Source of the DNA: CAZHHM01 sp964532225
GTDB lineage: Bacteria > Margulisbacteria > WOR-1 > JAKLHX01
DNA: 64,000 nucleotides
Direction: 5' to 3'
NCBI GenBank assembly: GCA_964532225.1
Contig: CAZHHM010000004.1
Location: forward strand, 1-64,000
In this document: piece after piece, positions 41,948-49,953 of the stretch
Layout of the letters: every line of letters begins with the position of its first letter
How positions within the stretch are numbered: position 1 is the first letter of the stretch
Translations under genes and position numbers: made by a program
The notes under the pieces: generated by a model
What the model saw: only the letters and a program-made list of their open reading frames with translations
Databases searched by the model: none
What the model was told of the DNA's origin: nothing

Positions 41948-42829
41948 CTATTTATCCCTTTCGGAGATGTACACCGCAAGGCGCTTCAGGACCTCGCCGT
42001 TCTTGCCGAAAACCTTTAGCGAGGACAATGCCATACTGATCTCAGTTCTCATCATCTCTTTCGCCCTTTCCACGCCGAACAGCGAAACATAGGTCGACTT
42101 CTTCTTTTTCATGTCAGACCCAGGTGTTTTGCCGAGCTGTCTGGCAGTTGAACTGACATCAAGTATATCATCTTTTATCTGGAAGGCCATGCCGATATGT
42201 TTGGCGTACTTAAGCAGCGCTTCGGTCCTCTTCTGGTTCGCGCCCGCACACACTGAACCGGCAAATACGCTGGCCTTGATAAGCTCTCCCGTCTTCTTTG
42301 AGTGTATCTCCTTGAGCTTCTCGAACGTTATCTTTTTGTTCTCGCTTTCCAGGTCAAGCGATTGTCCGGAACACATGCCTGAATGGCCTATTGCCGCGCT
42401 CAGGAAGTTGACGATCTTCAGCGAAGCGGCAGGCTTTAGCCCGCTCTTTTTTTCTTCAATGGACAGGATGTTATATGCCAGAGCGAACAGGGCGTCCCCC
42501 GCCAGGATAGCGGTCGCCTCACCGAACTTGATGTGGTTGGTTGGCAGTCCCCGTCTTAAAGGGTCATCGTCCATCGCCGGGAGGTCGTCGTGTATCAGCG
42601 AAAAAGAGTGCAGGAGCTCTATGGCGCAGCCCGCCCTTAACGCGGCACGGTCCTTTCCTCCGCAAGCGGCGCAGGAAGCCATGGCCAGTATGGCCCTTAT
42701 GCGTTTACCAGGGGCAAGGGCGCTGTATCTCATAGACCGTGAAAGTATGGAGTCATCTCCCGGCAAAAGTCTTTTGAGTTCTTTGTCGACCATGTCCCTT
42801 TTCTGCGACAAATAGTTCTCGATCTGCAT
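41948..42829 (-). CDS. ispA: Polyprenyl diphosphate synthase (farnesyl/geranylgeranyl type)
   Basis: 293 aa trans-prenyltransferase. First Asp-rich motif DDLPAMDDD (Asp81-89, four-residue spacing) and second motif QIKDDILDV near residue 218; GKRIRAILAM and Lys/Arg diphosphate contacts present. The spacing is of the bacterial FPP/GGPP synthase type; chain length is not certain. One-base overlap with hisF. Feeds the products of dxs into longer prenyl chains. Confidence 0.94.
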   Translation of the reverse strand: MQIENYLSQKRDMVDKELKRLLPGDDSILSRSMRYSALAPGKRIRAILAMASCAACGGKDRAALRAGCAIELLHSFSLIHDDLPAMDDDPLRRGLPTNHIKFGEATAILAGDALFALAYNILSIEEKKSGLKPAASLKIVNFLSAAIGHSGMCSGQSLDLESENKKITFEKLKEIHSKKTGELIKASVFAGSVCAGANQKRTEALLKYAKHIGMAFQIKDDILDVSSTARQLGKTPGSDMKKKKSTYVSLFGVERAKEMMRTEISMALSSLKVFGKNGEVLKRLAVYISERDK

Positions 42830-43593
42830 TATCTGACCTCCACTTTCTTTTGTTTGAGATGCTCTTTGATCTGCGATATCCTCAGCTGTCCGAAGTGAAG
42901 CAGTGACGCCAGCAGAGCTGCATCCGCCTCCCCTTCGGCAAAAGCCGCATGGATGTCATCCAAAGAACCTGCGCCGCCCGAAGCGATCACCGGGATATTC
43001 ACGGCTCTCGATATCGTCCTTGTGAGATCAACGTCGTACCCGGCCTGGGTCCCGTCCCTGTCCATGCTCGTAAGCAGTATCTCTCCGGCGCCGCGCTTTT
43101 CCGCTTCTTTCGCCCATTCAACTGCATCTATGCCCGCAGGTGTTCTCCCTCCGTGAGTGTAGACTTCCCAGCCTTCCGCTCCGCCCCGAACTCTTTTCTT
43201 GGCATCTATCGCGACAACGATGCATTGACTGCCGAATCTTTGCGAAGAAACGCTTATCAGTTCCGGGCCTTTTACCGCTGCTGTGTTTATTGAAACTTTG
43301 TCAGCTCCAGCCGAAAGCAGCTCCCTGATGGTCTCTGTATCATTTATACCGCCGCCGACAGTGAAAGGGATGAATACCTGCTCAGCGACCCTTTTTACTA
43401 CATCTATCATGATATCCCGTTTTTCGTGTGAAGCTGTGATATCCAGAAAAACAAGCTCATCCGCGCCTTCTTTGTCATAGACCTTTGCAAGCTCTACCGG
43501 ATCGCCTGCATCGATAAGGTTAACAAAATTGATCCCCTTTACGACCCGCCCCTCTTTTACGTCGAGACAAGGTATTATCCTTTTAGAAAGCAT
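42829..43593 (-). CDS. hisF: Imidazole glycerol phosphate synthase cyclase subunit HisF
   Basis: 254 aa (beta/alpha)8 barrel making IGP and AICAR in histidine synthesis. Catalytic Asp11 (PCLDVKEG) and Asp130 (VVAIDAKK) are present, as are the phosphate sites FTVGGGINDT and VIASGGAG. No other his gene is in the window; hisH must be elsewhere. One-base overlaps on both sides with ispA and ogt. Confidence 0.97.
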   Translation of the reverse strand: MLSKRIIPCLDVKEGRVVKGINFVNLIDAGDPVELAKVYDKEGADELVFLDITASHEKRDIMIDVVKRVAEQVFIPFTVGGGINDTETIRELLSAGADKVSINTAAVKGPELISVSSQRFGSQCIVVAIDAKKRVRGGAEGWEVYTHGGRTPAGIDAVEWAKEAEKRGAGEILLTSMDRDGTQAGYDVDLTRTISRAVNIPVIASGGAGSLDDIHAAFAEGEADAALLASLLHFGQLRISQIKEHLKQKKVEVR

Positions 43594-44093
43594 CAGAGTA
43601 CCCTTCCTTCAAGCCTGAGCAGATCGATCTTCAATTTCATACCTCCTGAGAAACCTCCCAGACCTTCCTTGCCGACGATCCTGTGGCAAGGGACCAGTAT
43701 CATGTACCTGTTGCGCGAAAGAGCCTGGCCCACTGCCCTGCATTTTGAGCTCCCGCCTACCTTCTCGGCTATCCATCTATATGTATGGGTCTGCCCGAAA
43801 GGGACAGTTCGAACCGCTTCATATACCGACCTGTCAAAATCGGAGACCCCTTCCATATCCAGCTTGACAGAAGTTCTTGAAGGTCGTCCCGCAAAATACT
43901 TTTTCAAGTGATCCCTGTACCTGGAACCCTTCACATCGTCCCTGACCGCGTCACCGAAGTTCCCGATCACCTCATCTTTGACGCTCTTCGCGCTTGCCTC
44001 CGGGAACACCACCCCTGCCACACCTTTTGCCGTATAGACCGCACCAAGGTATCCGTACGGCGTCCTAAGGATAGTATATTTTTTTCGTCCCAT
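43593..44093 (-). CDS. ogt: Methylated-DNA-protein cysteine methyltransferase
   Basis: 166 aa suicide repair protein that takes alkyl groups from O6-alkylguanine. Active-site ILVPCHRIVG (Cys136), helix-turn-helix region PFGQTHTYRWIAEKVGG and GQALSRNR (arginine finger) are present. I chose the ATG at 44093: AAGGCGG lies 9 bases upstream, and an earlier ATG at 44117 is inside the -10 box. First gene of the long minus-strand run. Confidence 0.93.
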   Translation of the reverse strand: MGRKKYTILRTPYGYLGAVYTAKGVAGVVFPEASAKSVKDEVIGNFGDAVRDDVKGSRYRDHLKKYFAGRPSRTSVKLDMEGVSDFDRSVYEAVRTVPFGQTHTYRWIAEKVGGSSKCRAVGQALSRNRYMILVPCHRIVGKEGLGGFSGGMKLKIDLLRLEGRVL

Positions 44094-44115
44094 ACCCTTG
44101 TTCCGCCTTTTATTC

Positions 44116-44124
44116 ATTCTAACA
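44116..44124 (-). promoter_or_regulatory. Extended -10 promoter for the ogt-led run
   Basis: Minus-strand TGTTAGAAT. Start expected near 44109, leaving a leader of about 15 bases with AAGGCGG before the ogt ATG. Confidence 0.55.
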
Positions 44125-44202
44125 CGCTCTGTGGACCCGCGCCCCGCAGGCCCGATGCAAGTTTCAGACCTTTCGATACGATATAGATAATGAGGATAAA
44201 TA

Positions 44203-44592
44203 ATGACAATAACCGCCGAAGCTCTTCCTGAAATGGTAAAGCACGACCAGACATCGTTCCACAATCCAGAAAAACTGTCCAGAATGAACGACATCATGGA
44301 AAAGCTCAGCATGATGTCCACATATGTCGACCGGAAGCTTGCCACAGCAAATATCAGGGGGTCGAACGATAAAGGCCTTTCCGACCTTCGGCCTAGGGTC
44401 CGCAAGGTCTATGATATGCTGAACCAGAAACACAGCATCTACTTCCTTACCATGAGGGATATTGCAGAGATCCAGAATGACATCAACTCCTGGAACGACT
44501 CGCTGAAGGACAGTACTGACAGGGACGCCTATTTTGCCGGGCTTGTGCTAAGTTATATCGAAACCATAATAGACCACCGGCTTCCTTCCTGA
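44203..44592 (+). CDS. Hypothetical helical protein
   Basis: 129 aa, no signal peptide or membrane segment, mostly charged alpha-helix (KLSRMNDIMEKLSMMSTYV, LRPRVRKVYDMLNQKH, AEIQNDINSWNDSL). I do not recognise a family. GAGG lies 8 bases before the ATG. It is divergent from ogt and followed 46 bases later by an outer-membrane barrel with its own promoter. Confidence 0.6.
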   Translation: MTITAEALPEMVKHDQTSFHNPEKLSRMNDIMEKLSMMSTYVDRKLATANIRGSNDKGLSDLRPRVRKVYDMLNQKHSIYFLTMRDIAEIQNDINSWNDSLKDSTDRDAYFAGLVLSYIETIIDHRLPS

Positions 44593-44600
44593 TATTTTTC

Positions 44601-44630
44601 TTGACTTTTTTTTACGGTATTTTATATAAT
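44601..44630 (+). promoter_or_regulatory. Promoter for the outer-membrane barrel locus
   Basis: -35 TTGACT (44601-44606), 18-base spacer, -10 TATAAT (44625-44630), 8 bases before the ATG at 44639. No SD; leaderless transcript expected. Confidence 0.75.
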
Positions 44631-44638
44631 GCCGTTAG

Positions 44639-46528
44639 ATGTTCTTCCGTAAATGCCGGTTATCAGCGATTCTCATAATTTTGTTAAGCTGCACTGCGTA
44701 TGCCGACATCGATTTCCCTTACCTTAACTCGAGGGCTAACATACCGATATATGAGGAGCCGTTCTCAGGCATGGGCAGCTATTACGGGAGCCTTTCTAAC
44801 GGCATTAAGACCGTACTATGGAACCCGGCAGGCATCATGAGAGTGGGCACTGCCGAAGGTTCTTTCACATTCCCGATGAACCTGACATCAGTTTCTTTCG
44901 GCTACACCTCGAAGATCGACGATCTTGACATGGACGCCACAGGCAACGGATTGAGCACCGGGGTCTTCTTTACCGATGACCCGACAGACCTCACCAAGAA
45001 ACAGCGCAATATGAACACTTACGGAGGGTACTCCAATTCAGGGGCAAGCCTTGTATTTGATCAGACATTCAGGGTGAATGACAGTGTAGGCATCGGCGTA
45101 AGGTCGTTGAACCCGATAGATATCGAGCTTGGCCTTGCGGGCAATTTCCCGATGTTCGCGCAGTACTCGACCAACTACAGGAACACCACTACCGGAGGAC
45201 TGAGCGTGGACGGCTCCGGGTTCATGACCTACACATATGATCAGGGAGGCCTCACCTATACATATACAAGCGCGCAGCCGGTATGGAACAGCTTCCTTGA
45301 ACAGCGCCTCAGGCTCCCGACCACGGCCGTCAGCCAATTCCAGAACGACATGCATGTCGACAGGACCGTGGTACTCACCGGCGGATACAAATATGACAAG
45401 TTCAGCTTCGGCCTCAACGTTACACCTTTGTCCGCAAGGGCCGACATAGAGAACTCGATGCAGCTCATAGTCAGCAGGAATGCCGGTGACGGCGTCTTTT
45501 ACACTCCGGACTTTGACCCCACGAACCAGGCAGATGTTGCCGCATGGATGCTGGACCCGACAAGGTTCGGCGCTGCGGCCGGCTATAAGGCCAACACTAT
45601 AGACATCCCGGCAGGCGACGTGATAATGGACTCAAAATGGAGCGGGACCTATACAGGGGCCGCCGTCAGGTCCGACCTGGGCATGATGTACGACATATCC
45701 GACAATACCACGCTCAGTTTGATGCTTGAGAACATCACCGGTTCGACAATGACAATGCACGGAAGAGGGATCAACTATTTTGCCAATCACAGGTTCAATT
45801 CAACCTCCTCTCCCAACATCGACCCTGACGGGACGCTCGACTGGGACCCTTTCACAGCGGCAGGACAGGATTTTGTGTTCGCTCCCGGGCAAGGTCTCTA
45901 CATGGATAATAATATCGAATACAATATACCGAGAAGGACAAAGATCGGCGTCGCGATAAAGACCCCTTTCCTTCTTGCCATAGACTATGAGACGCCTTCA
46001 ACCCCAACACGTATACGCGTAAGGGACAGTTCAGGCAGTTATCAAGACGTCAACCTTTCCAACATGAACGTTCTCAGGATGGGCGCTGAGATGGGGCTCT
46101 TCAGGTCCCCCGTAGTGCTCAAAGGCGGCATGGCCTTCCTTTACAAGCCGGTCGCTGACAATGCGGAGGTCCAGAGCAAGATCGACTCAATATTCAAGCT
46201 GAGGAGCAGATCCATCCCGTTCATCCCCATCAAGTTCGACATGGGGCTTGAAGCCGATATGTACAAAGGCAAGACGGGGTTCGCTTTCGGCATAGACGGC
46301 CTCTCACTTATAAATATGTACAGCTTCGACCTTACATACAGCGGGAACGGCAAAACACTGTTCTATACTCTTTATCACAACAGGGAAGACTGGCAGCTGT
46401 CATATACCGCCATGGCTGACATACTTGCGACCATGGCAGAAATAAAAAGCTCAGGCAAACCCATAGGAGAGGCAGGAATGTCGGACGTAAAATGGAAACA
46501 GGCTGTCTCCATGACCTTGAGGTTCTGA
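44639..46528 (+). CDS. Outer-membrane beta-barrel protein (FadL/PorV-like)
   Basis: 629 aa. Signal peptide 1-22 (SCTAYA-DID). PorV/FadL-like start with GMGSYYGSLSNGIKTVLWNPAGIM, long run of alternating amphipathic strands, and a terminal strand ending in MTLRF: the C-terminal Phe is the usual BAM insertion signal. Residues about 430-500 hold a strand pair with IGVAIKTPFLLAIDYETPS-like sequence. Cargo unknown; it heads a three-gene locus with a CTD protein and a PorV-SLH protein, so it may form part of the export pore. Confidence 0.75.
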   Translation: MFFRKCRLSAILIILLSCTAYADIDFPYLNSRANIPIYEEPFSGMGSYYGSLSNGIKTVLWNPAGIMRVGTAEGSFTFPMNLTSVSFGYTSKIDDLDMDATGNGLSTGVFFTDDPTDLTKKQRNMNTYGGYSNSGASLVFDQTFRVNDSVGIGVRSLNPIDIELGLAGNFPMFAQYSTNYRNTTTGGLSVDGSGFMTYTYDQGGLTYTYTSAQPVWNSFLEQRLRLPTTAVSQFQNDMHVDRTVVLTGGYKYDKFSFGLNVTPLSARADIENSMQLIVSRNAGDGVFYTPDFDPTNQADVAAWMLDPTRFGAAAGYKANTIDIPAGDVIMDSKWSGTYTGAAVRSDLGMMYDISDNTTLSLMLENITGSTMTMHGRGINYFANHRFNSTSSPNIDPDGTLDWDPFTAAGQDFVFAPGQGLYMDNNIEYNIPRRTKIGVAIKTPFLLAIDYETPSTPTRIRVRDSSGSYQDVNLSNMNVLRMGAEMGLFRSPVVLKGGMAFLYKPVADNAEVQSKIDSIFKLRSRSIPFIPIKFDMGLEADMYKGKTGFAFGIDGLSLINMYSFDLTYSGNGKTLFYTLYHNREDWQLSYTAMADILATMAEIKSSGKPIGEAGMSDVKWKQAVSMTLRF

Positions 46529-46538
46529 GGAAAGGTAA

Positions 46539-47234
46539 ATGATGATGAAGAACTTATACCGTGCGGGGATCCTGGCATCAGTGCTTGCGGCGCTGACCTG
46601 CTCCCCTGCCCTGGCAAAGGTCGATTTTACCGCGTATGCCGACGGAAAAGAGATAAGGAACAATGACTTCATCTCGTCAAGACCAAAGATAGAGATCATT
46701 GTCGTGACCTCAGAGACGATCAGCACATCATCCTATGTATTCGGCATAGACATGAGCCCTCTGTCTGGCTCTGATTTTTCCAAATTGAACGCGAACACTT
46801 ACATGCTTACATATGAGGTCACAACAGCGCTGACAAATGACGCTCACAGCATAGGGCTGCAGGTGACCGGCGCCTCCACCAATGACTACACTTTCTTTGT
46901 TACAGGTCTTCTCGTAAGGACCGGCGAAGCGCCGCAGTTACGAGGCGCACCGCTGAACTATCCTAACCCATTCAGCGCTTCTACGGGGACCAGCATCGCG
47001 TATACCCTTACCAGGGATTCGGACGTAAGGATAAACATCTATGACCTTTCTGCCGGACTTGTATGGTCAGGCGCCTATTTGTCTGGTTCCAACGGAGGCA
47101 GCACCGGATACAATGAGGTCTTCTGGAACGGAAGAACAGCGTCAGGAGTTCCCGCCGGGAACGGAATGTACGTCTATATGGTCATGGTGAACGGAAGCGT
47201 TGCCGCAAAAGGGAAAATGGTGGTGGTCAACTGA
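46539..47234 (+). CDS. Secreted protein with FlgD-like/T9SS-type C-terminal domain
   Basis: 231 aa. Signal peptide 1-24 (SPALA-KVD). Residues about 30-130 form a small beta domain. Residues about 140-231 are the 'LNYPNPFSAS ... IAYTLTRDSDVRINIYD ... VFWNGRTASGVPAGNGMYVYMV' domain with a terminal KMVVVN, the same class as in the 284-aa and 961-aa proteins. AGGAAAG SD 6 bases upstream. One-base overlap with the following PorV-SLH gene. The pairing CTD protein then PorV barrel repeats the order at 14071-16307. Confidence 0.75.
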   Translation: MMMKNLYRAGILASVLAALTCSPALAKVDFTAYADGKEIRNNDFISSRPKIEIIVVTSETISTSSYVFGIDMSPLSGSDFSKLNANTYMLTYEVTTALTNDAHSIGLQVTGASTNDYTFFVTGLLVRTGEAPQLRGAPLNYPNPFSASTGTSIAYTLTRDSDVRINIYDLSAGLVWSGAYLSGSNGGSTGYNEVFWNGRTASGVPAGNGMYVYMVMVNGSVAAKGKMVVVN

Positions 47235-49384
47235 TGGTAAAAAGATCTCTAGTCGCATTATGTGCGTTGCTGATCACTTCGGTCAGCTACGGGGCTGCGC
47301 TCGACCCTTCTGAAAGCGGGCTGGCAGCCAGGCAGCTTGGCATAGGTTCCGCCGGACTTACTCTGACCGATATCAACTCTGTCTTCATCAATCCTGCAGG
47401 GATAGAAGGAATAAAGCCATGGGGAATGTCGGCAACATCCAGCACGCTTCTGGGCGAGATCAGACAGAACATATTCGCCGGTGTTTACAGAACGGACTGG
47501 GGCACGGTCGGGCTGGGATATGTGGACCTCTCTCTTGACGGGGCATATTCTACCGTAAGGGACCCCTCGGCTTTCGGAAGGATCATCATAAATCCGTCGG
47601 TAGAGGCCGCCGGCTATGATAACAACGCGCTGCTCCTGTCTTATGCAAGACGTATAAGTTACAAGGGCGATCTGGTGCTAGGGGCAAGCCTGAAGTTCTT
47701 CAACCAGTCGATATCTGGCGGCAGCGCCTCTAATTCCAAAGGCAGTGCAACGGATGTTGACCTTGGAGCTATCTATACGCCCGAGTGGATGCCCTGGGTA
47801 AGCACCGGCGCAGTGATCCAGAACTTCCTTTCATCTTCAGTGTCCTGGTCAGGCGCGTCAAGCGCAAGCGAAAAGCTTCCCGGACGGTACAGGCTCGGGC
47901 TTAGAGCAGCTGTCATCGGTAAAGGGTCATGGGCGGAAATCAACGAGCTTGATCTTCCTGAATACTACGGAAGATCGCTTGATGTGTACTTTGATTCGAA
48001 CATGCCCAGCAACGATCAAACAAAATCGTCATTGTACTTCAATACCGGTGTGGAATGGCGACCAGTACAGGATGTAGCTCTCAGGCTGGGCCTTGATCAG
48101 AGGAACGGAGGGACCAACATCAATTACGGCGTCGGCCTTGAGAAGGACGGGTTCCGCTTCGATTATGCTTTAAGGAACGATCCGATATCTGATGCTGCAA
48201 CACATGTGTTCTCTATGTCATTCTGGCCTGTACCCAAAAAGCCTCTGCCTCTCAAGAAAGCGGGCGAATATACGCTGAACCTCTCTTCGCCTCTCGAAAA
48301 GAGCTCTGTCACAGGAGAAACGACGGTAGTTAAAGGTTCGGTTGCCAATGCCTATTCGATACACGGCCTGGCCGTGAACGGCAAACATCTATCTCCTTTT
48401 GTTTCCGGAAATTCATTCGAGACCGCGTGGGGACCCCTTGCCAAGGGCCTTAACGTCATCAGCATCGAGGCTTTCATCACATCACCTGAGGCAGGCTCCG
48501 CTTCAGGGACCGTAAACATCCTTGTATCGGACAATATCCCGGATGTCCGCGATGGCTATTTCGCTTCAAACGCGGTCCGGTATATGCAGGCTTTGGACAT
48601 CATGAAAGGCTATTCAGACGGCAAGTTCAAGCCGGAAAGCCCAATCACCAGGGCCGAGCTCGTTACGATGCTTACAAAAGCGAAAGGCATACCTTCCGGC
48701 GAGGGCGATGTGGCTTTCATCGATTTCAAGGACACAAAAGGTCACTGGGCATCCCGCTATATCAATCTTGCCGTAAGGGAAAAGATGGTCGGAGGATATT
48801 CGGACGGGACTTACAGACCGAAACGGAACGTAAGCAGGGCCGAGGCTGCAGTGATCATGACCAGGTTCGAAGGGATGAAACTGGTCTCAACGGAGTCCTC
48901 TCCTTTCAGCGACGTGCCGTCGAACCATTGGGCGCAAATGTATATAACCGGAGCAAGGGACGCCGGAATGCTTGATTACCTGCCAAAGACAGCGAGCTTT
49001 GAGGCAAAGACGAACGTGACCAGAGGAGAGATCGCCTACATGCTTTCAAAGACCGCATTGATAAAGGAGAAGATCGACAGTGCGTTCAAGAGCGTGAGGC
49101 CGGCCTCAGCCTCGACCGAAAGGGACAGCGTTTTTGAGTTCGCTGAACCGCTCCCGCTTAAGACAGATAAAGACAAGCTTCTGCTGTACGGCAGGATACT
49201 GTCAAAGGATGTTAAGGATGTTATTGTTAACGATGAGAGGTCCAGGATATTCCCTCCTTCCTCTGGTCAGGTGTTCAGCAGAGAAATACCTCTCAAGACA
49301 GGTATCAACGAGATCACGTTGACGTTCAGGGATAAGGGCAAAAAGGTCATAAAGACCTATGTGTTCAAGGCGGAGAAGATCTGA
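47234..49384 (+). CDS. PorV-like outer-membrane barrel with C-terminal SLH domains
   Basis: 716 aa. Signal peptide 1-20, PorV start SGLAARQLGIGSAGLTL and FINPAGIEG, beta-barrel to about residue 335. Residues about 345-430 are an Ig-like unit (VVKGSVANAYSIHGLAVNGK). Residues about 439-612 hold three SLH repeats (GYSDGKFKPESPITRAELVTM, KGHWASRYINLAVREKMVGG, FSDVPSNHWAQMYI), known to bind modified peptidoglycan or secondary polymers. A last Ig-like unit follows (about 635-716). SLH after the barrel is the reverse of the usual SLH-barrel order. The end overlaps convergent coaE by 28 bases. Confidence 0.83.
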   Translation: MVKRSLVALCALLITSVSYGAALDPSESGLAARQLGIGSAGLTLTDINSVFINPAGIEGIKPWGMSATSSTLLGEIRQNIFAGVYRTDWGTVGLGYVDLSLDGAYSTVRDPSAFGRIIINPSVEAAGYDNNALLLSYARRISYKGDLVLGASLKFFNQSISGGSASNSKGSATDVDLGAIYTPEWMPWVSTGAVIQNFLSSSVSWSGASSASEKLPGRYRLGLRAAVIGKGSWAEINELDLPEYYGRSLDVYFDSNMPSNDQTKSSLYFNTGVEWRPVQDVALRLGLDQRNGGTNINYGVGLEKDGFRFDYALRNDPISDAATHVFSMSFWPVPKKPLPLKKAGEYTLNLSSPLEKSSVTGETTVVKGSVANAYSIHGLAVNGKHLSPFVSGNSFETAWGPLAKGLNVISIEAFITSPEAGSASGTVNILVSDNIPDVRDGYFASNAVRYMQALDIMKGYSDGKFKPESPITRAELVTMLTKAKGIPSGEGDVAFIDFKDTKGHWASRYINLAVREKMVGGYSDGTYRPKRNVSRAEAAVIMTRFEGMKLVSTESSPFSDVPSNHWAQMYITGARDAGMLDYLPKTASFEAKTNVTRGEIAYMLSKTALIKEKIDSAFKSVRPASASTERDSVFEFAEPLPLKTDKDKLLLYGRILSKDVKDVIVNDERSRIFPPSSGQVFSREIPLKTGINEITLTFRDKGKKVIKTYVFKAEKI

Positions 49385-49953
49385 GCGGCTTTACGTCTTA
49401 GTTCCTTCAGTCCTGCAGTGTTAATTATTACCTTATCGGATATCCTGCGATAGAACGCATCGGACCTCTGAGTCGAGATCCTCAGCAATGCGTCCTTCTT
49501 TGAAAGTCCTTTTTTGATGAGCCTATCCACTCTGGTCTTGCGGGGAGCAAGCACGCAGATCACAACATCCATCATCTTTGTCATCTTCATCTCATATATC
49601 AGCGCCGCGTTGACCACCACTATCTTTTTCTCGGAACCGATGATCCTTGAGCGTGTTTCCTTGAGTATCTCCGGATGGACAGTACGGTCAAGGAATTTTA
49701 GTGCTGAAGGCTCCGCGAACACGATATCGCCTAGCGCTTTTCTGTTTATGGCCCCGTTCTTTGAAAGTATCTTTTTTCCGAAATGAGCGGCCAGCAGTCG
49801 ATATGCCTTTTTCTTCGGCTTTATGACATAATGCCCTATACTGTCAGCATCAATTACCCCTGCCCCCAGATCCCTGAAGACATCGCACACTTCGTTCTTC
49901 CCGGATGCTATTGGTCCTGTAACACCGATAATAAGCTTTTTATCTTGCTTCAC
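49357..49953 (-). CDS. coaE: Dephospho-CoA kinase
   Basis: 198 aa, last step of CoA synthesis. P-loop GVTGPIASGKNEVCDVF: the residue after the Lys is Asn, not Ser/Thr. DADSIGHYVI, the KFLDRTVHPEI segment and the NAALIYEM lid region match the family. Overlaps mrdA by 14 bases. Probably active but the P-loop change is worth checking. Confidence 0.9.
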   Translation of the reverse strand: MKQDKKLIIGVTGPIASGKNEVCDVFRDLGAGVIDADSIGHYVIKPKKKAYRLLAAHFGKKILSKNGAINRKALGDIVFAEPSALKFLDRTVHPEILKETRSRIIGSEKKIVVVNAALIYEMKMTKMMDVVICVLAPRKTRVDRLIKKGLSKKDALLRISTQRSDAFYRRISDKVIINTAGLKELRRKAAQIFSALNT

